A stretch of DNA of 64,000 bases. Origin: Bacillota bacterium. GTDB taxonomy: Bacteria > Bacillota > Clostridia > Lachnospirales > Lachnospiraceae. This document shows positions 1-9,043 of this stretch, piece by piece. The stretch lies in the NCBI GenBank assembly GCA_023423045.1, contig JAFAGA010000102.1:68097-132096 (forward strand). Direction: 5' to 3'. How positions within the stretch are numbered: position 1 is the stretch's first letter; every line of letters starts with the position of its first letter. The position numbers and the translations under genes are program-made. A model generated the notes under the pieces. It had not been told where the DNA came from. It did no database searches and worked only from the letters and a program-made list of their open reading frames with translations.

Positions 1-189
1 TATGAGGACAACCTGTTGGATAAGCTTCGGATGAAACAGGCAAAAACCTCCGGGCATGGGATCGGCCTGCTCAATATTGATGAACGGATTAAGCTTACCT
101 TCGGAGAGCAGTATGGAATTACCTTATACAATGAAAATGCTATGGCTGTCACCTTTGTAACACTCCCCTATCAAATCAGCTCTGAGTAA
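1..189 (+). CDS. Sensor histidine kinase, C-terminal fragment (YesM-like)
   Basis: The reading frame is open from the first base of the window to TAA at 187-189 and gives the last 62 residues of a histidine kinase. The motif GHGIGLLNIDERI is the G2 region of the HATPase domain as found in YesM-type kinases of Firmicutes. The gene starts outside the window. Its stop lies 24 bases before the start of the AraC-type response regulator, so the two form a two-component pair. YesM/YesN pairs usually control sugar transporters; whether this one controls the neighbouring convergent sugar operon is inference. Confidence 0.85.
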   Translation, partial: YEDNLLDKLRMKQAKTSGHGIGLLNIDERIKLTFGEQYGITLYNENAMAVTFVTLPYQISSE

Positions 190-213
190 AAACACATCAT
201 GGAGGAAACCGTC

Positions 214-984
214 ATGTTAAAATTGATCATCGCTGACGATGAACGAATCATCCGGGAATCGATCAGCAGCTTAATTGACTGGAGCAGTCTGAACATACAG
301 CTTATCGGGACCTGTAAAAACGGTCTGGAGGCGTATCATACGATTCTTGAAAAACATCCGGATATTGTTCTGACGGATATCAAGATGCCCGGCATGTCCG
401 GACTGGAGCTTCCTGAAAAAATAGCGGAGGAGCAATTGATTGTGGAATTTATTATTCTGACAGGCTATGAGGATTTCAATTTCGCCCGGGAAGCCATTCA
501 GCATAAGATACACCACTATTTATTAAAGCCCTGCAATGAGGATCAAATTATACAGGCGGTGAAGGACGCCTCTGCCGAAGTTGTAAGGCGCCGGCAGATC
601 CGGCGGCTGCTGGCTGATTCTCCCGCGGCTGTATCCAGTCCCTCCAATTACAGCGATTATATATTGAAAACGCTTCATTATATTGAACAAAACTATTCCA
701 GCCCCACCCTTTCATTGAAGGAGCTCTCAGAAACCATTTTGTTCATGAATCCGGATTATGTAAGCCGCCAGTTCTTTCTTCAGACCGGCTCTAAATTTTC
801 AGATTATCTCACCGACTATCGTATCAAAAGAGCAAAATGGTTATTACTGTACGGAAGCGAGGATATCAGCTCCGTTGCGGAAAAAGTAGGCTACTCCAAC
901 AATCCCCAGTACTTTAGCCATTTATTTAAGAAAATAACAGGAATGTCCCTCAAATCCTATATCAAGGAAATGAGGGACACATAA
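214..984 (+). CDS. Response regulator with AraC-type DNA-binding domain (YesN-like)
   Basis: The protein has 256 residues. Residues 1-120 are a receiver domain with the acidic pair DD at 8-9 and the phosphoacceptor Asp55 in VLTDIKMPG. The last 100 residues are an AraC-type double helix-turn-helix with the usual SVAEKVGYSN..YFSHLFKK signature. It lacks the long middle region of typical 500-residue YesN proteins, so it is a short form. I chose ATG 214 over ATG 199 because GGAGG at 201-205 lies 8 bases upstream of 214, whereas the first ATG overlaps that site. It is co-directional with the kinase ahead of it and converges on the manA-like gene, 14 bases away. Confidence 0.9.
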   Translation: MLKLIIADDERIIRESISSLIDWSSLNIQLIGTCKNGLEAYHTILEKHPDIVLTDIKMPGMSGLELPEKIAEEQLIVEFIILTGYEDFNFAREAIQHKIHHYLLKPCNEDQIIQAVKDASAEVVRRRQIRRLLADSPAAVSSPSNYSDYILKTLHYIEQNYSSPTLSLKELSETILFMNPDYVSRQFFLQTGSKFSDYLTDYRIKRAKWLLLYGSEDISSVAEKVGYSNNPQYFSHLFKKITGMSLKSYIKEMRDT

Positions 985-998
985 GATGCGATCTAAAT

Positions 999-2096
999 TT
1001 ATTTGGGCCCGAAGCAATGCAGCACCTGCAAGGGCTTTGTTTCATTGCAGTAAAAATCAATCTGACGGATGCCGGCCGGAAGGAAAAACTGCTTTCCTGC
1101 GGACAGGCTCATCCTTACCCCGTTTATTTCCATCCATCCGCTGCCGGATACTACATAAGTACTGGAAAACACCGGTTCAAGAGAAAGCCGGAATTGATCT
1201 TCCACTGTCAAAAGATCCATTTTAAAAAACTCGGTATCTTCATATCGAATAATTGAGGATTTTGCCCCTCCGGGCTGTTCTTCGGTTCGGTTCTGTTTTA
1301 AAAACCACCGTTTCTTCGTTTCTTCTACCGATCTTCCCGTATAGTCAAAGCACTCAAACATTTTCTCAAATCCCAGACCCTGATGGCACATGGTGTCCTC
1401 CACGCAAAATCCTGCCGGAGTTTTTCGTTCCACTCGTATCGTATAGTCCGTCGGTTCCTGTATCTCTGCTAAAAAGCAGCCCGCTCCAATTGCATGGGGG
1501 ACTCCTCCTTCGATCAGAATAATATCACCGGGCTTCACCGGGAAGCAATGCAGCCGATCCAGCATCGCCTCAATATCCTGTCGCTCAAATAGCCTGATCC
1601 ATTCTTCCTTTGTAATCCCTTCTTTAAATCCGAGATAAACACAGGGAGGCTTTCCATCGATGCTTCGGCCGCCAAGGATGTACCAGGCTTCTGTTTTTCC
1701 ATAAGCGGAATGAAATAATTGCTCTGCTTTTTCGCGGTTTGGATGAACTTGTATCGTAAGGCGCTCAGAGGAATCCAAAAGCTTTATCAATACCCCGGTA
1801 TCCGCTCCGTATTTATTAACATGCTCCTCTCCCAAATACCTCTCGGGTGCACTCATAATCAGACTTTTTAATGTCCTTCCGTCTTCCAGAAGACTCAGCC
1901 CTTCTTCCAGTACATGAGTCCGCCCTGAATTCCTGGCCGCAACAAGGGATGTAATCCACTCCTCCGGAAAATGACCATCCTCTTGCTCTTCCACTGGCTT
2001 CCCATGAAGCTGGTCAATCAGCCTGCCTCCCAAATAAGTCCGCCAAACCCGTTCCGTGAATACAGGGATTGCTGCCATTTCATCATATCTATCCAT
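999..2096 (-). CDS. manA: Class I mannose-6-phosphate isomerase-like protein
   Basis: The 365-residue protein resembles type I phosphomannose isomerases: QVHPN carries metal ligands (Gln, His), KTEAWYIL is the conserved stretch near the active site, and GGVPHAIGAG carries a further ligand His. The class interconverts mannose 6-phosphate and fructose 6-phosphate with a bound Zn ion in the cytoplasm. I take ATG 2096 as start because it has an AAAGG site and follows the upstream cupin stop by 13 bases; an in-frame ATG at 2153 would overlap that gene. It is the last gene of the eight-gene operon. Its role with the glycyl radical enzyme is not known, and the natural substrate may be another sugar phosphate. 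Confidence 0.8.
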   Translation of the reverse strand: MDRYDEMAAIPVFTERVWRTYLGGRLIDQLHGKPVEEQEDGHFPEEWITSLVAARNSGRTHVLEEGLSLLEDGRTLKSLIMSAPERYLGEEHVNKYGADTGVLIKLLDSSERLTIQVHPNREKAEQLFHSAYGKTEAWYILGGRSIDGKPPCVYLGFKEGITKEEWIRLFERQDIEAMLDRLHCFPVKPGDIILIEGGVPHAIGAGCFLAEIQEPTDYTIRVERKTPAGFCVEDTMCHQGLGFEKMFECFDYTGRSVEETKKRWFLKQNRTEEQPGGAKSSIIRYEDTEFFKMDLLTVEDQFRLSLEPVFSSTYVVSGSGWMEINGVRMSLSAGKQFFLPAGIRQIDFYCNETKPLQVLHCFGPK

Positions 2097-2109
2097 AGCT
2101 TTGCCTTTC

Positions 2110-2871
2110 TCAGCTAAATCTGCGCATGCTGCCCGTTTCCTTATGAACCTCATCCAGGTAGCGGTTTCCTTCTTCTCCTGCTACAAAATCAATCCAAATA
2201 TAGTGTGCACACTGTCCCGGCTCAACCCGTACACCATGATTGCAGCCGAGGGGAATGTGCAGCAGGGTATCTCCTCCCATGGGATACTCCAGATCATCCA
2301 ATAGTAAGATCATATCATTCTCGGGAAAGCTAAAGAAGAACTGGTCCAGCAGCGGGTGCTCATGCTGCCCTATCAGATCCTCTCCATAAGTCTCCACACT
2401 TCCCATGGCAAACCGCGGAATAATTCTCTGCGGTATAATCGCTCGGCTGATTGTCTTCTCGCTTTTGAACGGATCTCTGTACTGGACCGCCTCCAGATAC
2501 CTGCCGGTAACCGGAAAGTCCGTGGCGCAGGAGGCCAGCTGCGCTTTGTCCTCATCTGTAAGCCTCCACTGTATCTCAATCAGCTCCGCCTCCGTAACAG
2601 CTTTTATTGCTGACTCATCTTCAGGTTTAGGAACAAAAACTGCCTTTTCCTCATAAAGCCAATCCTTTTCCTCCTGATGAAAAGCAACCGTTCCACTGCA
2701 CAGAAAAAATACTCGGATCAATTCTGCGGACGACGCAAAAGTCATCTCTTTTTTCTCGTTTAATTTATGATGCCAGACCAAAGCTCCCTGTATCTCTTCT
2801 TCCAGCATAGGAACAGAGCAGCTCTCCTCCTTCTTGGCCAGAAGTACTTTATTGATATCACTTGTCTTCAT
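2110..2871 (-). CDS. Cupin-type hypothetical protein
   Basis: This 253-residue protein shows no helix-turn-helix. A double-stranded beta-helix fold is suggested by GQHEHPLLDQFFF (residues about 166-178), with two histidines, and by HIPLGCNHGV further on, the usual places of cupin metal ligands. It is translated from a good site (GGAGG, 7 bases before ATG). It sits between the glycyl radical enzyme and the ManA-like gene, so it probably acts in the same sugar pathway, for example as an isomerase, lyase or sensor. I do not recognise a specific family and assign no reaction. Confidence 0.7.
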   Translation of the reverse strand: MKTSDINKVLLAKKEESCSVPMLEEEIQGALVWHHKLNEKKEMTFASSAELIRVFFLCSGTVAFHQEEKDWLYEEKAVFVPKPEDESAIKAVTEAELIEIQWRLTDEDKAQLASCATDFPVTGRYLEAVQYRDPFKSEKTISRAIIPQRIIPRFAMGSVETYGEDLIGQHEHPLLDQFFFSFPENDMILLLDDLEYPMGGDTLLHIPLGCNHGVRVEPGQCAHYIWIDFVAGEEGNRYLDEVHKETGSMRRFS

Positions 2872-2995
2872 ACTAACCCTCCAAACTACCGCTTCATTTT
2901 CATACTAATCAACATTCCGCTGCTCGTCAGCAGCACAAAATCCAGAAGAAGCAACGAGTGGTACGCTTTACGAACCACGCCTCCCGGTGTCTTTC

Positions 2996-5197
2996 CTACT
3001 CTTCCCCATTCACAGCCAGCACCCGCTCCACCACCAGCTCGCGAAATTCCGGAGACAGCATTGCAAAGTAAGCGGTAAAGCCGGTAACCCGTACTACCAG
3101 GTCAGGATACCTGGAAGGATCCTTATGGGCCTCAAGTATTTTATTCTTATCAATAATATTGATATTGAGCAATGTGTTGCCCGTCTCCAATATGGTACGA
3201 ATCATACTGACCATCTTTCCCACTGCTTCGGGGGTTTTTGCTATTCCCGGGTCCAGCTCCAATTGAAGAGGCGCCGTATTCCCATAGAAGGGCTGGACAC
3301 TGGCGATTGTATTTGCCATGGCAGTTACCGCACCATCCCTGCGAAAACCATAGGTAGGATTGGCGCCATGATTAATCGCTTCACCGTCACGGCGGCCGTT
3401 GGGTGTGGCACGCACATTCGATCCAAACTCCAATGTGTTGGACCAGCTAAACCATCCCGGAATAAAGTTCAGACCCGGATGCGCCTCACATTGGCGGCGC
3501 ACCAGCTTTGTAAAGCACTCATTGATTTTTTTGCCCCATTGATCTCCCAAGGTCTCTCCACCGCAATAGCGTTCACTGTGCAGCATCATTTGCCGAATGT
3601 ATTCCCCGTCAAGACCGTTATAATTTTGCCTCATATGCTCAGTCAGCTCGGCAAAGCCGATCTTTTTCTCCCGCTCCACCCGCTGCTCCAATGCTGCGAA
3701 GGAGTCCGCTGCCGTCGCAATTCCGGCACCGTCGATGCACATATTAAAATATCTCGCTGCCTTTGTCACATCCAGTCCCTTTTCAACCGGTCCATGACTT
3801 AGCAGATTGCAGATTAACTCCGGCTCATTCCTATCCTGGTATTTCAGATGAAATGCGATCCCCTTTGCGGTTGTTTCTACCGCCTTCTCCAGATGATGTT
3901 CAAAAAGCTGCCACAAAGCCCGGGTTGATGGCTGCAGCTCCGATGCTGCCATATCATAATAAGCCACTTCAAATACCTTGGCCGTATTGATCTTTACCAG
4001 ATCATTCAGCGTATACTCCATGCCCGGAATACTCATCCAGCTGCAGCCGGCAGCCAGGCGTTTTCTCGCCAGCTCCCTGGTATATCCGCACCGGATAAAG
4101 CCGTTGACCAGACTGTTATCTCCTGAAAATCTGGGCCACGCATTCTTATTTTTGAACAGGTACTCCACTGACTTTTCAAAAAAATCCTCATTCATTTTAT
4201 CATGTACCCGTACCGTCAGATTGCAGGCGATATTGATCCAGTCGGCGGCTTCCAGTATCAGATAGGAGATGCGGGAAGTCATATCCTTCCCGTTCTCATC
4301 CGGGCCCGCCAGCTGATAATAGCGGGTATCGTTTAAGAGCAGGCAGGCAATATAAAATTTTGCTGTCTCATCGTCAATCAGCCCCAGCGCAAGGTCATGC
4401 TCATAATAGGGGCGAAGCAGCTCATCCAGCTGGCCGCCGGAGGGTCCCCGGTTGTAAAGTCTTGAGAAAAAGCTGAACCAGCACATCCACTGTATGCATT
4501 CTCTCAGTGTTTCGGGCTTCTGGGTGCTTATTTTCTCATTAGTCTCTGCCATCTCCAGAAGGTTTTTCTGCAAATAGGGATTCCTTTCAAGAAGGGCCAG
4601 CTCCCTCAGCTCCTCTGCCACCCTATGCAAAAATTCAATGATAGCGGATACAATTCGAATCTCATGGATGTAAAATTCCTGGTTTTCCGGACGCACATTG
4701 ATATTCTGGTATTTCTTCAATTTCTCAAGGATACCTCCCCAACCAAGCTCCATTCCCATGGAAAGATCCGGAGTGAAATGGCCATCCGATCCGATGCCGC
4801 AGATAATGTTATAGGTCTGAAAGGCTTCCTTTAATTCGGTGTAGGGATAGTCCGGATTCCAGATAGAGCCCTTCCGCCTGGTCATGAAGAAAAAGCCTCT
4901 TCCGACAAAGGCATCCAAAGGGTCGCAATACAGCGGATGTTCCTTCAAAAGCCTTGTATAATTCTCTGTCCAGCCCTGATAGCCATAAAAAGATCCATCC
5001 TCGTGGGTGGCTGTGAATTCGAAATGAAAATGATCCGGCTCCACTACTCTGCCATAATCGTCCTCATCCAGACCTCCCTCCTGTTCAATCTTTTCCTGCG
5101 TCTGTTCCAGCTTTCTTTTCTTTAAAAGCCGGATCCTTTTATCCAGGTCAAATTGCTCCTCTGCCGGAAATTGATTGATCAAACATATCTCAGCCAT
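2996..5197 (-). CDS. Glycyl radical enzyme of unassigned substrate (PFL-like)
   Basis: The protein has 733 residues with the two hallmarks of glycyl radical enzymes: an active-site Cys385 in AAGCSWMSIPG and a C-terminal glycyl loop VRVTGFTAYF with Gly706, 27 residues from the end. Its length is close to that of pyruvate formate-lyase and the diol dehydratase/lyase members. The residue two after the cysteine is Trp, where the dehydratases and many lyases have the general base Glu (GCVE), so it is not a standard glycerol, propanediol or choline-type enzyme. The activating enzyme lies 69 bases upstream in the same operon. Start 5197 has GGAGG 9 bases upstream. The operon's sugar transporter, epimerase/dehydrogenase and ManA homologue point to a carbohydrate-derived substrate. 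Confidence 0.9.
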   Translation of the reverse strand: MAEICLINQFPAEEQFDLDKRIRLLKKRKLEQTQEKIEQEGGLDEDDYGRVVEPDHFHFEFTATHEDGSFYGYQGWTENYTRLLKEHPLYCDPLDAFVGRGFFFMTRRKGSIWNPDYPYTELKEAFQTYNIICGIGSDGHFTPDLSMGMELGWGGILEKLKKYQNINVRPENQEFYIHEIRIVSAIIEFLHRVAEELRELALLERNPYLQKNLLEMAETNEKISTQKPETLRECIQWMCWFSFFSRLYNRGPSGGQLDELLRPYYEHDLALGLIDDETAKFYIACLLLNDTRYYQLAGPDENGKDMTSRISYLILEAADWINIACNLTVRVHDKMNEDFFEKSVEYLFKNKNAWPRFSGDNSLVNGFIRCGYTRELARKRLAAGCSWMSIPGMEYTLNDLVKINTAKVFEVAYYDMAASELQPSTRALWQLFEHHLEKAVETTAKGIAFHLKYQDRNEPELICNLLSHGPVEKGLDVTKAARYFNMCIDGAGIATAADSFAALEQRVEREKKIGFAELTEHMRQNYNGLDGEYIRQMMLHSERYCGGETLGDQWGKKINECFTKLVRRQCEAHPGLNFIPGWFSWSNTLEFGSNVRATPNGRRDGEAINHGANPTYGFRRDGAVTAMANTIASVQPFYGNTAPLQLELDPGIAKTPEAVGKMVSMIRTILETGNTLLNINIIDKNKILEAHKDPSRYPDLVVRVTGFTAYFAMLSPEFRELVVERVLAVNGEE

Positions 5198-5266
5198 AGA
5201 ATCATCCTCCATCTGCCGTTTTTAACGGCACAATAAAATACTGTAAATTAACCGGTTCGCTGTTTT

Positions 5267-6166
5267 CTACTCTGTCCTCACTGCAATTTTATAACCCTCC
5301 GCTATCTGCTTTAGCCGGCCGACACGCTTTTCAGAAAGCGGATGAATGTCGCGGAACAGATTCTCCTTACTAAGACTCTTATATTTGGATGCTCCCAGCG
5401 GATTAAAATTCAATAATTCATAATACTGAAGTCCGTTTACGCCGGATAAAAATTCAGCAATTGCCGCTATATTCTCTTCCGTATCCGTTACTCCCGGAAT
5501 CAGGGGGGTTCTTACAATGAACGGCACCTTAAGCTCCGGCAGCTTTTTGATATTATATAATATTTCTTCATTTCCCCTGCCGGTCCAGCGCCTATGCTCC
5601 GCTGTATCAAAAAGCTTAAGATCACACATGATGCAATCCACCTTGCCAAGAAGAGTTCTTATCTCCTCAAAATCTCCGGTAAGATTTGTCTCGATGGCAA
5701 CCGTAATTCCTTCCTTATGGCAGGCCTCTGTCAGCTCCATTGCGAATTCCGCCTGACAAAGTACCTCTCCTCCGGAGATGGTAACCCCACCTCCGGAATT
5801 TATGTAGTAGGCCTTATCTTGCAGGATTTCCGACATTGCCTCTGCTGCCGTAATGCTTTTGCCTGAAACCTCCATGGCTCCGGCATAGCAGATCCCGGCA
5901 CATTTGCCGCAGCGGATACAAAGCTTCGGATAGTAATGATGGACGCCGGCGATCCGCTTATGTGCCTTACTGGGGCATACGGTTACACAATGAAAGCATT
6001 GTATGCAGTTTTGCTCATAGTAATGAAGCTCCTTGTTCCTGCTTATCGTCTCCGGATTATGACACCACAAGCAGTTCATATTGCAGCCCTTTAAGAAGAT
6101 ATTTGTGCGGATTCCCGGACCATCATTCAGAGAAAAACGCTGAATTTCTGTAATTATTCCGTTCAT
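5267..6166 (-). CDS. Glycyl radical enzyme activating enzyme (radical SAM)
   Basis: The 299-residue protein carries the radical-SAM cluster motif C28-x3-C32-x2-C35 (KGCNMNCLWCHNPE), followed by two ferredoxin-type clusters with cysteines at 54, 57, 60, 64 and 83, 86, 89, 93. It has SGGEVL and DLKLFD stretches typical of PflA relatives. It would use S-adenosylmethionine to install the radical on Gly706 of the enzyme encoded next. The two extra 4Fe-4S clusters are typical of activases of the dehydratase, decarboxylase and lyase types rather than of PflA itself. ATG 6166 is preferred (GGGAG five bases upstream) to upstream in-frame starts. It lies between the fused oxidoreductase and the glycyl radical enzyme. 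Confidence 0.93.
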   Translation of the reverse strand: MNGIITEIQRFSLNDGPGIRTNIFLKGCNMNCLWCHNPETISRNKELHYYEQNCIQCFHCVTVCPSKAHKRIAGVHHYYPKLCIRCGKCAGICYAGAMEVSGKSITAAEAMSEILQDKAYYINSGGGVTISGGEVLCQAEFAMELTEACHKEGITVAIETNLTGDFEEIRTLLGKVDCIMCDLKLFDTAEHRRWTGRGNEEILYNIKKLPELKVPFIVRTPLIPGVTDTEENIAAIAEFLSGVNGLQYYELLNFNPLGASKYKSLSKENLFRDIHPLSEKRVGRLKQIAEGYKIAVRTE

Positions 6167-6250
6167 ACTGACTCCCATCTGCCTGTAACCTGGCCTTACA
6201 ATATGAAATAGTACCATAACAGGCAATCTTATATTTGGATATTTTCAGAT

Positions 6251-8128
6251 TTATATACTGACCCAGTTTCCATCTGATTTTGCACTTTCATACATTTTAT
6301 CAAGAACATACCTTGACAATACTCCCTGTTCGCAGCCGACCAACGGCTGCTCTCCCGTTCTCAGGCAATAGGCAAAATTGTCGCTTCCCTGCTGCCAGGT
6401 CTTCTTTACCGGATAGGGTGCATTCTCCGTCCATCTTCCATCCTTCCACCAGTATACATGATCTCCTTCCGGCCCTCCGGTCGTAAGCAGGTAAGCTCCT
6501 TCCGTACCATAGATTTCCACCCTGGCATACCATGAGGATGCAGGGTAGGAGGTGGTTGAAGATAATCTGACCGCCATATTGTTCTTATAACGCCATTGGG
6601 TGATTCCCAAATCCTCTGCTTCAATCTCATGAGTCTGTGTCGTTGTAAAGGTTCTCACCTGATCCGGTGTGCCAAACAGAGTAAGCAGGCGGTCAATTTC
6701 ATGAATTCCCTGGTTGCTCAGCGCTCCTCCGCCGTCCAGCTCCCAGGTGCCTCTCCAGCTTCCGTTTTCCTCATAATACTCCTGGGTTCTTAAAATATTC
6801 AGACTGGTGTTGGCGGAAAGAACCCTTCCGAACCAGCCTGCCTGGGCTGCGGCTTTTACCTCTGCCAGCTCCTTTTCATAATGCAGATCAAAATCCACAC
6901 CTAAAAGCAGCCCTTTCTCTTTGGCAAGGCGGATGGCGGCTTCGCAATTATTTACACAGGCGTCCATGGGCTTGGTCAGGAAAACATGCTTTCCTGCCGC
7001 AAGGCAAGCCTCTGCGACAGAGCAGTGAAGACCGGTGGGGGTAAGTATGTAGATTGCTTCTACCGCCTCATCCTGCAGAAATACATTAATATCCTCACTG
7101 TATTTCACTCCATACATCTCACCGACTTCCTTCGCCTTCTCAAAATTCGTATCACATACCCCATACAGGCGGATACCGCTGGTATTCACAATCTGGGAAC
7201 AGCGGAACTTTCCCTGTCCCAGCCCGACCACGACCATTCTCACCGGATTATCCGCATATGGCCGGACAAATTCCTGGCGAACGGCAAGGGCCGATTTTAA
7301 ATCTGCGGGTGCGGAAGAGGGCCATACTTTTTTGACATGCTCATATACCCTTTGGGTAGCGTTCTCCGGATCCAGGCCGGAATTCGGAGGCACATGCGTC
7401 TCAACTGACACCGGAATATCACGGTTTAAGGTTGCCGCTCCTGAAATCACTCTGTCCCAGGGAACCTTCACATCCTTTAACTCCGGCAGCACACTGCTGC
7501 ATTTTACATGAATCATATTGGTATACTTCAGTGCTTTTGTAAAATACTTGATACAGTCCGGTTCCTCGGCAGAATAAATATCAAAATAATTGAATACATC
7601 CCAAGCTAGTCCCCAGCCTGGAACATTTAATGCATTCAAAAGCGCAATAACCTCGTCCGGTGTCTGTCCGCAATTTTCAAAGCCCATAATTAAGCCCGCT
7701 TCCTTTGCTCTGTTCGCGAAGGGAGTAAAAAGCTCCAATACCTTCCCCAATTCATCGGGCCGCATAGCCATCTCTCCAAATTGCGGGGAATCCGGCTCCT
7801 TCTGCCAGAAATTAAAGGAGCGGACTCTGCGGCAGTCAAGGATATCCGCCGCACGGATAATGCCTTCCAGCTTCTCCATCTCCCTGGCCTGCCTTTCCTT
7901 ATCCGGAAGATGCACCTTAGCCAGAGAGGACTGAATCACACCGACCTTCAAGCCAAGCTCATCCAGGAGCTTCTTCAAGGCCGTCAGCTCTTCCTTGGTC
8001 TGGAATTCAATTCCTTTCCCGTTGACCAGGCCCCGAAAATCCACATATTCCATCCCCCAGCTTTTAATGATGGGCAATACCGCAGCTGCATCCTTATATA
8101 ATTCATCTGAAAAAACTGATATAAACAT
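6251..8128 (-). CDS. Sugar isomerase/epimerase fused to Gfo/Idh/MocA oxidoreductase
   Basis: This 625-residue protein is a fusion. Residues 1 to about 280 are a xylose-isomerase-like TIM barrel with the expected metal ligands Glu151 (GFEN), Asp177 (AWDVFN), His207 (IHVK) and Glu243 (VETH). From about residue 298 a Rossmann domain begins (VVVGLGQGKF) and runs into a Gfo/Idh/MocA fold with HVFLTKP, the place of the family's EKP motif (Lys kept, Glu replaced by Thr). The C-terminal beta-sheet domain is complete. The two activities would epimerise or isomerise and oxidise or reduce a sugar. The gene follows the permeases and precedes the activase, so it probably prepares the imported substrate for the radical enzyme. 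The start at 8128 has AGGAG upstream. Confidence 0.88.
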   Translation of the reverse strand: MFISVFSDELYKDAAAVLPIIKSWGMEYVDFRGLVNGKGIEFQTKEELTALKKLLDELGLKVGVIQSSLAKVHLPDKERQAREMEKLEGIIRAADILDCRRVRSFNFWQKEPDSPQFGEMAMRPDELGKVLELFTPFANRAKEAGLIMGFENCGQTPDEVIALLNALNVPGWGLAWDVFNYFDIYSAEEPDCIKYFTKALKYTNMIHVKCSSVLPELKDVKVPWDRVISGAATLNRDIPVSVETHVPPNSGLDPENATQRVYEHVKKVWPSSAPADLKSALAVRQEFVRPYADNPVRMVVVGLGQGKFRCSQIVNTSGIRLYGVCDTNFEKAKEVGEMYGVKYSEDINVFLQDEAVEAIYILTPTGLHCSVAEACLAAGKHVFLTKPMDACVNNCEAAIRLAKEKGLLLGVDFDLHYEKELAEVKAAAQAGWFGRVLSANTSLNILRTQEYYEENGSWRGTWELDGGGALSNQGIHEIDRLLTLFGTPDQVRTFTTTQTHEIEAEDLGITQWRYKNNMAVRLSSTTSYPASSWYARVEIYGTEGAYLLTTGGPEGDHVYWWKDGRWTENAPYPVKKTWQQGSDNFAYCLRTGEQPLVGCEQGVLSRYVLDKMYESAKSDGNWVSI

Positions 8129-8169
8129 AATAAATTGCTCCTATCTGCCTTTAAGGCGTTCTTTATTTA

Positions 8170-9012
8170 TTATCCCTTTAACCCGGAGGTGCTGATGCCC
8201 TCGGTCAGGTACCTTTGCATGGAAGCAAAAATAATGAAAATCGGGACCAGTGACAGAGTGGACATGGCAAACAACGCTCCGTAATCCGAATTAGAAGTCT
8301 GGTCGCAAAACAGCTTCAGCGCCAAACTGATTGTGTACTTATCCGTTCGTTTTAAGTACAGCAACGGCGACATATAATCATTCCATCGATAAATAAAAGA
8401 AAAAATCATGGTTGTGGCAAGGGCCGGCTTGACTAAGGGCATAATAATATGAGTAAAAATACTATAAAAGGAACATCCGTCGATCTTCGCCGCTTCATCC
8501 AAATCATGGGGAATTCCCGAGATAAAATTCATCATCAGGTAGATAAAAAATCCTTGGATGCCAAAAAAATACGGAATAATCAACGGCCGATAGGAATTGA
8601 CCCAGCCAAGGGTATTAAACCACAGATATTGGGGTATCATGAGCACCTGCTCCGGCAGCATCATTGTTAAAAGCATCAGGGAAAAGATCAGCTTTCTTCC
8701 CGGAAAATTGAGCCTGGATAACCCGTAGGCGATACACGGAGAGGCCAGCAGGGACCCTGCGCTGGCCAGCGCCGTAACAAGAATTGTATTCTTGTAAAAG
8801 GTGAGAAAGGTGGTATGGGAGAAGCCCTTCCAACCGTTGAAATAATTAATTAATGTAATTTCTCCCGTATAAAGCTTGTTTGCCGTTGAAAAGATGGTGC
8901 TGCTGGGTTTAAAGGAGCTCATAACCATCCAGACCAGGGGATAAACCATCATAATTCCGATCACTATTACAATCGTGTGATATACCAGGGTATTCACTCT
9001 TTTTGCTTTCAT
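8170..9012 (-). CDS. Carbohydrate ABC transporter permease (MalG/AraQ type)
   Basis: The 280-residue membrane protein has six predicted transmembrane segments and the cytoplasmic EAA loop DEAAKIDGC that docks the ATPase. It ends with the usual short tail LTEGISTSGLKG. It pairs with the permease encoded just upstream (9044-9946) and the binding protein to form a CUT1 importer. ATG 9012 is chosen because GGAGG lies five bases before it. No ATPase gene is present, so a shared MsmX-type ATPase encoded elsewhere is expected. Confidence 0.93.
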   Translation of the reverse strand: MKAKRVNTLVYHTIVIVIGIMMVYPLVWMVMSSFKPSSTIFSTANKLYTGEITLINYFNGWKGFSHTTFLTFYKNTILVTALASAGSLLASPCIAYGLSRLNFPGRKLIFSLMLLTMMLPEQVLMIPQYLWFNTLGWVNSYRPLIIPYFFGIQGFFIYLMMNFISGIPHDLDEAAKIDGCSFYSIFTHIIMPLVKPALATTMIFSFIYRWNDYMSPLLYLKRTDKYTISLALKLFCDQTSNSDYGALFAMSTLSLVPIFIIFASMQRYLTEGISTSGLKG

Positions 9013-9043
9013 AACTACCTCCGTTTTCCGTAATTTCATCATA

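Noticed and set aside
2872..2995. Gap between glycyl radical enzyme and cupin gene checked for a separate promoter or terminator
   Set aside because: No clear stem-loop or -35/-10 pair was found, so the genes are kept in one operon.
2987..3802. Long plus-strand frame opposite the glycyl radical enzyme gene
   Set aside because: It is the antisense shadow of a well-supported gene and shows no protein-like pattern of its own.
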